Source: an uncultured Bacteroidales bacterium (GTDB taxonomy: Bacteria; Bacteroidota; Bacteroidia; Bacteroidales; UBA3824). From it: a stretch of 8,416 nucleotides of DNA. The stretch covers positions 1 to 8,416 of the forward strand of contig CALFIU010000161.1 of the NCBI GenBank assembly GCA_937877455.1, given 5' to 3'. The notes below the pieces were generated by a model. That model did no database searches, had not been told where the DNA came from, and saw only the letters and a program-made list of their open reading frames with translations. Shown here piece after piece: positions 1 to 6,798 of the stretch (position 1 is the stretch's first letter; every line of letters begins with the position of its first letter). Made by a program: the position numbers and the translations under genes.

Positions 1-69
1 ATAGAGGTTGTCGCGGCGGATGCGCTCATAATCGTTGATGCCCGATGGCAGGAGTCTTATCTTTTCCAT
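1..69 (-). CDS. AAA-ATPase-like / PD-(D/E)XK nuclease family protein, N-terminal fragment
   Basis: Only the first 23 residues are in the window; the gene runs off the left edge. It starts at ATG 69-67 and reads MEKIRLLPSGINDYERIRRD followed by NLY. The pattern of a short basic start, LLP-x-GI-x-D-(F/Y)-x-x-IR and then a (Y)LY segment is typical of the N-terminus of proteins that combine an AAA-ATPase-like domain (PF09820) with a C-terminal PDDEXK_9 nuclease-like domain (PF08011). In that family a YVDKT motif normally comes next, just beyond this window. Such genes are often present in many copies in Bacteroidota and their biological role is poorly defined. The gene has its own promoter-like site 26 bp upstream. 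The right edge of the window carries the C-terminus of the same family, in the same orientation. The family call rests on a short fragment. Confidence 0.7.
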   Translation of the reverse strand, partial: MEKIRLLPSGINDYERIRRDNLY

Positions 70-94
70 GATGATGAAGATTTTGTTGTGAGGG

Positions 95-127
95 CAAAGA
101 TAATGATTTTTGAGGAATATACGGCAA
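95..127 (-). promoter_or_regulatory. Bacteroidota-type promoter for the left-edge AAA-ATPase-like gene
   Basis: On the minus strand the -7 element is TATCTTTG (102-95), which fits TAnnTTTG exactly. A TTG (127-125) lies 22 nt upstream and can serve as the -33 element. The predicted start would be near position 88, leaving a leader of about 20 nt before the ATG at 69. The site lies in the 74-nt gap after the lipoprotein gene. I saw no convincing terminator hairpin there; an A-rich stretch follows the lipoprotein stop codon. Confidence 0.5.
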
Positions 128-143
128 CCATGGGGATTTTTTT

Positions 144-1043
144 TCACTCCCCCAACTTTATCAACTTGCGATATTGCTCGTAGGTGTAGTTGCCGCCGTC
201 GATGCGTTTGAGGTTTGGAAATGAGCCTTCCAAACGGCAGTTTCCGTCGAGGATGAGCGTTTCGACATCGCTGCTGTCAGAATAAATAATGATGTCGTGA
301 TCATAGTAATCAACAGGCGGCGCTTTAATGATAGCTTCCTTTATGCCTTTTTTGAGAAATACTTTGTGGGCGTACAGATAAGTTACTATCTCGTTATATC
401 CGTTGGCTCGATATCCTGATTCAACTATAGAATCATACACCATTTGCGCAGTCCAATTTTCAGCAACTTTGTAGTCTAATAGAGTTATGGTGTCGTGATT
501 TCTACAATCGTAAATTTTAGGACCGTCGTATATACTCCATGTTTCTTTTCTGTACTTATTGCCGTTGGACGAAAAAATGGAAGTGGATACCAATGTGTCT
601 GTCTCCACCTTTTGCTGCGACGAATATGAATTATAGTTGTAATGATTGGAAGATTTGGAATTATCCAAGTATTGATAAAACTCTGTTGTATCGGAAAAAT
701 CCATGCTATAATATATAATTCGTTTGAGGCTTTTAGGGAATTTTACGCTCATTTCGCGCTGATTCCAATATCCTTCTATGACTTTCAGCGTGGTTACGCC
801 TTCGGGAATTATGAGTTTTTTTATGCCTCGTTGCCACGATATAGCCAACAAGACTATTGTGTCGCCGCCGATGTCGGCACTGTTAAAATTGGTATTGTCG
901 TTGGGTTCTAAAGTAATAAATTTCGGAATCCAATTTGTATCAATCTTGCCCGAATAGTAGATGCGAGTATCGTGATGTGTATCGCACGACATCAACGATA
1001 TCATTACCAAAAATGCAAACATTATGTAGTAAACCGCTTTCAT
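144..1043 (-). CDS. LRR-containing lipoprotein (gene D)
   Basis: This is an intact 299-residue protein. The N-terminus has a basic start, a hydrophobic stretch (about residues 4-18) and a lipobox LMSC with the acceptor cysteine at position 20, so it should be exported by Sec and lipidated. Acidic residues occur soon after the cysteine (CDTHHD), as often in Bacteroidota surface lipoproteins, but the match to a surface-export signal is loose. Two LRR-like stretches are visible, around residues 73-91 (KKLIIPEGVTTLKVIEG) and 262-286 (VETLILDGNC, then FPNLKRIDGG), resembling the strands of gene C next door. The middle is serine- and tyrosine-rich and not recognised. The ATG overlaps the stop of gene C by one base (TAATG), which suggests translational coupling. 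It is the last gene of the unit and the only one of the four without an interruption. Its function is unknown; a surface or periplasmic partner of gene C is an inference. Confidence 0.8.
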   Translation of the reverse strand: MKAVYYIMFAFLVMISLMSCDTHHDTRIYYSGKIDTNWIPKFITLEPNDNTNFNSADIGGDTIVLLAISWQRGIKKLIIPEGVTTLKVIEGYWNQREMSVKFPKSLKRIIYYSMDFSDTTEFYQYLDNSKSSNHYNYNSYSSQQKVETDTLVSTSIFSSNGNKYRKETWSIYDGPKIYDCRNHDTITLLDYKVAENWTAQMVYDSIVESGYRANGYNEIVTYLYAHKVFLKKGIKEAIIKAPPVDYYDHDIIIYSDSSDVETLILDGNCRLEGSFPNLKRIDGGNYTYEQYRKLIKLGE

Positions 1044-2686
1044 TATTTTGTGTTTTTAGTGGTGGTGTAAATTATACTTCTGCGGTGGCGGAGCGCGTAT
1101 TTTTCGGCGTAAGAGCCTTTTTCAACGCAAAATGTGAGGTCGTCGTCGCTATCGTAATTGGCGTATCGAGGGTCGGGATTCTTTTCGTCTCGGTCTTCAT
1201 CGTAATCCTCTTCATAATAATATGGTTCGTGGTAACCTTCATAAATTATCTTTGTGTGTTGATAATCCAAATAGAAGGCATCTTCGGAGATGTATTCAAC
1301 TGATGGAGGAATAGTTACTATGCTGATTAGCGACTTGTCACCTTTGTGTATTTTTAATGCACCGCTGCCAAGTTCAGTTACTGTATAGCCATTAATTTTT
1401 GACGGAATTTCTACCGAGTTTTTATGCGCAGTGCAGCAAGTAATTGTGCATGTCTTGCCGCCTGGGTTGATTGTATATACAAAGTCGCCATGCTGCTGCT
1501 CGTGCTTGATGTCGTCGATTGGCAAACCGTCGATTGTTGCTGGCAGAGGCGTATAATTCATGTATCCTGGCGAATAAGTTTTGCCACTGACGGTTTGGAT
1601 TGCCCTGTGACGCTCTACCGAACATGGTATAGCCTTGCCATTTTCGATGTAGTACCAAAAATTTTGAGCTGGATACATGGCAGTCATATAGTCGTATTCT
1701 TTGATTCTCAAACCTTTGGGCAGGCACCACACTTCTTCGGGCTGGCTGTTTGCGAATGTCGTAGAATCAATTTCTACAACATTAAGACCGTTGATTTTGT
1801 GTGGCACAACTACAACCTTTGCATTTCCATTATATTGAACTATGCGGCAGGTGTTGTCTGAGAGTATTTCGTAGATGAATGTTGCGTCGGTAGCGTTGAA
1901 CGTAATGTCATACTCTGCGGCGTAATATGCAGCCTCGCTATTGCATGCGCCGTTTATCACAAATCTTGGAATTTTGGTGGCGGTAACGTTCATTACGTTT
2001 GTTTTGCCATAATTGATGTCCCATTCGATTTTTGCATCCATAAATCCAAACGCCATAACTCCTATTTCGTTGACACTTGATGGAATATCAACAGACTTCA
2101 GTCCCGTGTTCATAAAAGCATAATTGCCAACGTATTGCACTCCTTCGGGAATCACAACTGTTGATAATTTTTTACAGTTGAAAAAATCGAAACCCGTGCC
2201 TTGTGTGTACGACGGAGATAGAGTAAGTGCCTTTAGATTCTTGGAATTTTTGAAAACGCTGCCACCGTATGTGCCGCTATAATTGTACACCTCGCGCAAA
2301 TTTTTGAAATACGACGAGTCGGGATTGTCAATGATTTTTCGTACTTTGTAATTGTAACTATTGGTCAATTTGCATCCGTCAGACATTTTTATCGTCTTGA
2401 CATCTCGTATCCAGTCGCCGCAATTGGCGATGTCGAGCGCGAAATTCTTTGGCAATGTCACAACATCGATATGGTACAGACTGTCGATAAACTGCACACA
2501 TTCTACCTTTTTGCCGTCGATGCTGTCGGGAATGTTGAGGACGAGCGTTTTGTTGTTGAATCCGAGCAAAATTATGCCATTGTTTTGGTTTGAGCTTCCG
2601 TATTCGTCATAATCATAATCGAAACCATTTGGCGAATACATGAAGTCGCCCGAAAATATGGCACTTTTCTGTGCAACGGCTGCCAA
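1043..2686 (-). CDS. BspA-type LRR protein, C-terminal part of gene C
   Basis: This open frame has 547 codons and carries BspA-type LRRs (LRR_5 family). Strands such as LSTVVIPEGVQYVGNYAF and LKSVDIPSSVNEIGVMAF are diagnostic. Three modules of the form F-x-Y, then V-x-IP-x-x-I-x-G-x-x-V start near residues 12, 265 and 398. The end, VEKGSYAEKYALRH, is the usual C-terminal capping motif of these proteins. A very acidic tyrosine-rich insert (YYYEEDYDEDRDEK) lies near the end. If translated alone it would have to start at TTG 2686 or ATG 2641, with no signal peptide and no ribosome site, which is implausible for an LRR ectodomain. The codons upstream are in the same frame, separated only by a TGA at 2692-2690, so I read it as residues 568-1114 of one larger protein. 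BspA-like proteins are typically surface adhesins or binding proteins; the ligand here is unknown. Confidence 0.8.
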   Translation of the reverse strand: MAAVAQKSAIFSGDFMYSPNGFDYDYDEYGSSNQNNGIILLGFNNKTLVLNIPDSIDGKKVECVQFIDSLYHIDVVTLPKNFALDIANCGDWIRDVKTIKMSDGCKLTNSYNYKVRKIIDNPDSSYFKNLREVYNYSGTYGGSVFKNSKNLKALTLSPSYTQGTGFDFFNCKKLSTVVIPEGVQYVGNYAFMNTGLKSVDIPSSVNEIGVMAFGFMDAKIEWDINYGKTNVMNVTATKIPRFVINGACNSEAAYYAAEYDITFNATDATFIYEILSDNTCRIVQYNGNAKVVVVPHKINGLNVVEIDSTTFANSQPEEVWCLPKGLRIKEYDYMTAMYPAQNFWYYIENGKAIPCSVERHRAIQTVSGKTYSPGYMNYTPLPATIDGLPIDDIKHEQQHGDFVYTINPGGKTCTITCCTAHKNSVEIPSKINGYTVTELGSGALKIHKGDKSLISIVTIPPSVEYISEDAFYLDYQHTKIIYEGYHEPYYYEEDYDEDRDEKNPDPRYANYDSDDDLTFCVEKGSYAEKYALRHRRSIIYTTTKNTK

Positions 2687-2689
2687 CTT

Positions 2690-3490
2690 TCAGCCGTTGA
2701 TGGAAAAATCGCAATTAGCGGGGGCATTGTATTTGGCAACATTTGGGCAGTTTCCGATAGTAAGTTTTTCGATGCCTGTGGACGAATATCTATAATTGTT
2801 TTCGCCCTTTGGAAATTCCATTTCTGTAATATTTGGGCTGTTGAGTATGGTGACATCGCGGAGCAACACATCGCCGATCGTGAACTTGCTATTTGGAAAG
2901 TATTTGTATATCAAGTGCTTGCAGAGATGGTACTTGTATTTTTTACGTCCATAATCATCTTTGTCTTGGTAAAAATTGAGCGACTTGGCGACATCGAAAT
3001 CGGGACAGTTGTCCATAAGTAATGTGTCGGCCTCCACCTCGTTGAGATATACGATGTTGAGTTTTGGGCAATTGTAGGCGCGCACGTTGAATTTGTATTG
3101 CAAAACCTCGTTGGAATACAGGTCGACGAGATCTGCGCAATTTTTTACTGTGAAATTCCGTGTGAAAGGCACTTTGATGCGCTGCATTTCGCCGCCTTCT
3201 ATTACGACATTTTCTACCATCTTGTGCGGATATTTCAGCTTAGAGAGCGATTTGCAGTTGATAAGGCGTATATTGTTGACGCTTTTGGGGAGCGAGACAC
3301 CGTTTTCGTAGTCGAGACCGTGGATAATTACGCTGCTCACGTTGTCGGGGATTTTGTGGATTCCGGGTTGCAATGTTGTATCGACGGTGATAAATGCCGT
3401 ATAAACATCTATCATGTTCATGCGTTTGTCGAGTTTGTTCTCCTTTTTGATTTCGATTTTCAGGCGCGACGGCTCTGGCGTGTCGTCATT
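2690..3490 (-). CDS. LRR-like repeat region, middle part of gene C
   Basis: This is the genuine coding part of a longer open frame; upstream of about 3490 that frame is only a shadow of the membrane domain. It encodes a charged linker (DDTPEPSRLKIEIKKENK) and then a run of LRR-like units with the recurring core N-(C/S)-(P/K/A)-x-(L/I/V/F). Six are visible: LINCKSL, VKNCADL, YNCPKL, MDNCPDF, LNSPNI and IGNCPNV. No signal peptide precedes it. An independent start could only be ATG 3421 or ATG 3415, both lacking a ribosome site. Adding one base to the A-run at 3492-3489 joins it smoothly to the membrane domain (SVK then NDDTPEP). At the other end the TGA at 2692-2690 is followed in frame by the BspA region. 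I treat it as residues of about 300-565 of gene C. It is probably extracytoplasmic and its ligand is unknown. Confidence 0.7.
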   Translation of the reverse strand, partial: NDDTPEPSRLKIEIKKENKLDKRMNMIDVYTAFITVDTTLQPGIHKIPDNVSSVIIHGLDYENGVSLPKSVNNIRLINCKSLSKLKYPHKMVENVVIEGGEMQRIKVPFTRNFTVKNCADLVDLYSNEVLQYKFNVRAYNCPKLNIVYLNEVEADTLLMDNCPDFDVAKSLNFYQDKDDYGRKKYKYHLCKHLIYKYFPNSKFTIGDVLLRDVTILNSPNITEMEFPKGENNYRYSSTGIEKLTIGNCPNVAKYNAPANCDFSING

Positions 3491-4386
3491 TTCACACTGT
3501 CGATGTTGGCGGCAATGTTTACGGACTTGTTTTTGTGGAAGTCTATCGTGCTTAACCACCACGCAAACAGTACAAAGACAATCATTCCTACCAAAATTTT
3601 CATGGCAGTGCGCATCGCTTTTAACATTCTCTGACGGTTGGTTTCGTCCTTGAACTTGATTGAAGTGTCGTACAAAATTTGCTGGACGTTCTGATTGAAA
3701 GTCAGCTTGGTACGGAACATTTTGTTTGAAAATACTATAAGACCGTATGCCGACAGCACCAACAAAAAGTACATGTAAAATCCTGAATTTGGCCAAATAG
3801 TGAATACAATCTTCATAAACAATGCCGCCACTGATGCCACAGCCAATGCGGAAAGAATATAGTTGGTCCAATTGAGACTATAGAAATACCTGTCGTAAAT
3901 CCAGCCCGTAAGTGCGGCAAGAGGATACATCCAAATTTTGTAATTGCCAGAAAATTCGGGGCTATACAATGAACATGCCCACATTATGATGCTCGCTATT
4001 ATTGCAAACTTTGCAATAGCGGGTGCGATTTTTATGCTTCTCATGTCGGAACCTATTATGGTAAACAAAATTGCCAATGCCGAAACAATACCAAAAACAA
4101 GCCACGACATAGTTGTCTTGCTTGTGATATACAAATAGTTTGAGGCAAAAGCACCGAAAACCAAAGCAACAAGCGAAATGATTTTGACCACAAGTAATGC
4201 CTTGTGCTTGGTATCTTTGAGTTTGACTGGTGTATGTGGCTGAGTGTTGGTTGCATACAGGTACAGCGACCACACAAGGCTGATGATTGCGCAGACAGCG
4301 AACGAGGTGCGGCTTCCGGTGTTGTAAGTTGCCCAAAGCGAGAGGAGCAACAGACCAAAGATTTGGTATTCCTTTTTGATTGGCAT
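3460..4386 (-). CDS. Polytopic membrane domain, N-terminal part of gene C
   Basis: The open frame has 308 codons from ATG 4386, 12 nt after the stop of gene B. It is strongly hydrophobic, with about eight or nine membrane segments near residues 7-21, 29-45, 63-87, 93-111, 119-140, 151-168, 174-197, 201-222 and 265-283. A polar, basic loop (about 223-262, with KFKDETNRQRMLKAMR) precedes the last segment. I do not recognise the family; no transporter or enzyme motif is obvious. As sequenced it ends with about ten residues (MTTRQSRRA) that look out of frame. Inserting one A in the run at 3492-3489 instead continues into the charged linker and LRR region. With that repair and readthrough of the TGA at 2692-2690, gene C spans 4386-1043 and encodes about 1114 residues: a multi-pass membrane anchor followed by a large LRR ectodomain. 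Confidence 0.75.
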   Translation of the reverse strand: MPIKKEYQIFGLLLLSLWATYNTGSRTSFAVCAIISLVWSLYLYATNTQPHTPVKLKDTKHKALLVVKIISLVALVFGAFASNYLYITSKTTMSWLVFGIVSALAILFTIIGSDMRSIKIAPAIAKFAIIASIIMWACSLYSPEFSGNYKIWMYPLAALTGWIYDRYFYSLNWTNYILSALAVASVAALFMKIVFTIWPNSGFYMYFLLVLSAYGLIVFSNKMFRTKLTFNQNVQQILYDTSIKFKDETNRQRMLKAMRTAMKILVGMIVFVLFAWWLSTIDFHKNKSVNIAANIDSVKMTTRQSRRA

Positions 4387-4398
4387 GGCGGGGAGGGT

Positions 4399-6348
4399 TT
4401 ATAAAAATTTGTTGCAAAAATTGTTAGTTTTGTTGACGAGTTCTTTCGTGGAGTTTTTCAAGTCGAGTGCTCTTGAATCCAACTCTTGAGTAGTCAAATT
4501 CGAGGCTGGTTCTTCTGACAATGATTTCAGGCGGTTGTATTCTGTCACGAGTTTGCGTATTATGCGGTCGTCGTCGTATGAAAAATCTACTTCGCCCTGG
4601 TCGAAACGGTTGAGAACCAACTCTATTTTGTTTTTTATCTTGTTGGCGTAAGTTTGCCAATATGTAACAGCTTCATTGAATTTTACGAGTGAATTTTGGT
4701 GCTGGCTTTTGTTTTGCTGTTTCAATGTTTCCAAATCTTTTTCGAGGTTGGCGGCGAGGTTTTGCAATTCGTCGGAAAGCGATTCGATTGTTGCGGTGGC
4801 TTGCTGCTTGTCGATGAAAGAATTTTGGGCGATTGTGTTTTCCAATTCCGTTTTTTTATTCTCCAATTTTGACAAATTGCTTTTGAAATAATAGTCGTTG
4901 ATTTCAAATCCGCAGTTTTGGGCGTTGTAAATGGAATTTTGCGCTTTGCGGATTGCATCGCGCACAATAGTCTTGGTTTCGGTTAGTTGCTTTTCAGCTT
5001 CGGCATCACGCTCCTGCTCCAATTTGGCTTCATAACTGCGGATTGCTTCCTCGGCTTTTTCTTTGCATGTTTGGCAGTTGGTTGATGCAGTCTTTTCTTT
5101 CAAAAAATCAACGTTTTTGAAGCCCCAAAGTTCACCATCGATATTGCTAATAAACGGGGCAAATAATTGCTGGTATATCGCGTTTTCCAACTGTGTTTTT
5201 AGTTGTTTGATTTTCAATGACAATTCATCGTTACCAAGTTCAAAATAATTGAGCTTTGCCAATGTTTGCTCATTGGTTTCGTTGTTTGAAAAATTGTTGT
5301 AATCTTGGATGATTTTTATCAATTCAATTACCTTGGCAAATTGTTGGTTGCGTGTTAAACTGCTTGTTGCTCTGTCGATTATATCGTTGTAGTATCTCTG
5401 GAAACAATTTTTAAAGACATCGTTGAGAGCGAACTTTACAAATTTATTATCCTTTATTTTTGTCAATGACAGATATTTGTTGGCAACGTCGAGCAAGTCG
5501 GACGAACTTTTGGTATAACTATATTTAGTGTCAGAGTTTTGCAAATCTACATAGGAACTAAGAAACTCGTTGAGTTGGGTTTCTTGTTCGTAGAGTTCGG
5601 GAAACAGTTCGTGGTTGTTGTATTTTTGGCTGATGTCTTTTTTACGAGATAGTATAGTTTCTTCTGTAATTTCAGTTTTTGTGTCCAATTCTGGTGAATA
5701 TTTCGACTTGTAGTTGACGACTATCAGGTACGGATATTTTTGCCATTTCATAAGGTCGAAAAGTTGTTGCTTGTTGGTATTGCTGCCCGCTGTTTTTATA
5801 AAGCGATTGAACGCGATGCTGTCGTTGTGGTCGAATGTCAAATGTTGCCCATTGGGGTGAAATAAATAAACACCGACAGAATGAATCTTTCTGTTAGGAT
5901 TGAAATACTTGTAAATCTGAATTGTAGAGTTGAAAACATATTTCTTGGTAGCACTTGCTCCAAGTTTTGCAAGTTCGCCCGTAAGCGTGGCAACAGCCTT
6001 TGGAAACGAAGAAAAACCAGCAATCAAGCCCATCTGACGGTTTACAAAATCCATCACAGTAGAAGGTTTGGATTTAGTTACAACTGCCATCGAAATTTTT
6101 GCTGAAATGAGGTTGTCTTTGTCTGAAAGCGGCATATTGTCGATGATGTGTATGCCGTCGTACGAATCCATAAGTTGCATTGCGCCATTCTGTTCAGATA
6201 CAAAATTGTACAGCGGATACGTCAGCCCGTCGAGTACAGAACCCTGCAATTGTGCCGTTATAAAAATGCTTTGGACGTTCTTTTTCCATTGCCGCTCGCT
6301 GCCCCAAAGGTCTGTGAGCAATGTGTTTGCCGTACCCATGTTCATCAA
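4399..6348 (-). CDS. Exported coiled-coil protein, main body of gene B
   Basis: This open frame has 649 codons. As written it would start at TTG 6348 or ATG 6345, but it lacks a signal peptide and an in-frame TAG lies just upstream (6363-6361). The first residues (LMNMGTANTLLTDLWGSERQW) read as the interior of a protein, and the missing N-terminus is in another frame directly upstream (6497-6345). The N-terminal half is a mixed globular domain I do not recognise. A CQTCKEK motif near residue 421 of this frame (about 472 in the repaired protein) opens a long stretch rich in Glu, Lys, Gln and Ala (KAEEAIRSYEAKLEQE, LENKKTELENTIAQ, LSDELQNLAANLEKDLETLK). This is very likely a coiled coil of about 170 residues, possibly a periplasmic spacer or oligomerisation region. 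It ends with TAA 12 nt before gene C. Its function is unknown. Confidence 0.75.
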   Translation of the reverse strand: MMNMGTANTLLTDLWGSERQWKKNVQSIFITAQLQGSVLDGLTYPLYNFVSEQNGAMQLMDSYDGIHIIDNMPLSDKDNLISAKISMAVVTKSKPSTVMDFVNRQMGLIAGFSSFPKAVATLTGELAKLGASATKKYVFNSTIQIYKYFNPNRKIHSVGVYLFHPNGQHLTFDHNDSIAFNRFIKTAGSNTNKQQLFDLMKWQKYPYLIVVNYKSKYSPELDTKTEITEETILSRKKDISQKYNNHELFPELYEQETQLNEFLSSYVDLQNSDTKYSYTKSSSDLLDVANKYLSLTKIKDNKFVKFALNDVFKNCFQRYYNDIIDRATSSLTRNQQFAKVIELIKIIQDYNNFSNNETNEQTLAKLNYFELGNDELSLKIKQLKTQLENAIYQQLFAPFISNIDGELWGFKNVDFLKEKTASTNCQTCKEKAEEAIRSYEAKLEQERDAEAEKQLTETKTIVRDAIRKAQNSIYNAQNCGFEINDYYFKSNLSKLENKKTELENTIAQNSFIDKQQATATIESLSDELQNLAANLEKDLETLKQQNKSQHQNSLVKFNEAVTYWQTYANKIKNKIELVLNRFDQGEVDFSYDDDRIIRKLVTEYNRLKSLSEEPASNLTTQELDSRALDLKNSTKELVNKTNNFCNKFL

Positions 6349-6497
6349 GTATAGGTCGTGCTAAGGTATTGCCATTCAGCGTTGAAGTTGAAATCCGAGG
6401 TTTTATAATACACCTCGTTGACTTCCAACTGGTTTTGCTGGGCAAATGCTGTTTGTGCCAAAATTGAAGCAATTATGCCTACAAGATTTTTTTTCAT
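6345..6497 (-). CDS. Signal-peptide N-terminus of gene B, cut off by a frameshift
   Basis: This 50-codon frame starts at ATG 6497, 5 nt after the stop that closes the gene A region. It encodes a clear Sec signal peptide (MKKNLVGIIASILAQTAFAQ) with a likely signal peptidase I site AFA|Q after residue 19. The mature start (QNQLEVNEVYYKTSDFNFNA) continues to EWQYL, after which the frame drifts (STTYT) to a double stop. One additional base near 6362 would join it to HDLYLMNMG and the rest of gene B, giving a 699-residue exported protein. The TGA at 6347-6345 overlaps an ATG at 6345-6343 of the downstream frame, so reinitiation could in principle rescue the body, but without export. This reading frame is short and easily missed. 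Confidence 0.75.
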   Translation of the reverse strand: MKKNLVGIIASILAQTAFAQQNQLEVNEVYYKTSDFNFNAEWQYLSTTYT

Positions 6498-6502
6498 CGT
6501 TA

Positions 6503-6798
6503 CTAATAATCAAATAAGTGGTGATACGACGATGATGACTTCACTTCTTTCAAATCCTTGGTGCCGTCGTTGATGGTGTATTTTTTAGTGCCAGAGTCTT
6601 TGTAATAATATACTGTGTACGTGTTGCTGTAATGGTTTTTTCTACCTTGTCGGGGACATTGTAGAGGTATGTGAAGTTTTTGGTGGATTTGTTGAATAAG
6701 ATTGTGCTCTGACCTTCGGCGGTGTTGCCCTTGTTCCAATTGAAAATGATTTCGTCGAAGTCCGAATGGGTGATAACTTCCACAATACCGCCATCTTG
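6503..6798 (-). pseudogene. C-terminal part of gene A, behind an in-frame stop and a frameshift
   Basis: Directly after the TAG that ends the zinc-ribbon frame, the same frame stays open and reads QDGGIVEVITHSDFDEIIFN and on to NVPDKVEK. At the A-run 6641-6636 the plausible protein moves to the next frame: adding one A gives VEKNHYSNTYTVYYYKDSG and then KYTINDGTKDLKEVKSSSSY, ending HHLFDY at the TAG 6505-6503. The repaired gene A (7965-6503) has exactly 488 codons. Tyr- and Thr-rich beta-type sequence continues on both sides of each lesion, which argues for one original protein. Neither piece has a convincing independent start; a GTG at 6783 lacks a ribosome site. The segment probably forms the end of the extracytoplasmic domain. 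Whether the lesions are biological or sequencing errors is open. Confidence 0.6.

Noticed and set aside
3098..3634. Plus-strand open frame of 178 codons opposite gene C
   Set aside because: It is antisense to the LRR and membrane domains, with no recognisable motif or start context.
3491..3871. Upstream extension of the LRR frame (from 3871)
   Set aside because: This part overlaps the membrane domain in another frame and is rich in His, Cys and Arg without pattern. It is a shadow of the membrane-coding sequence.
6634..6645. Programmed -1 frameshifting at the A-run in gene A
   Set aside because: The phase does not give a canonical X-XXY-YYZ slippery heptamer, and a TAG already blocks the frame upstream, so a simple missing base is more likely.
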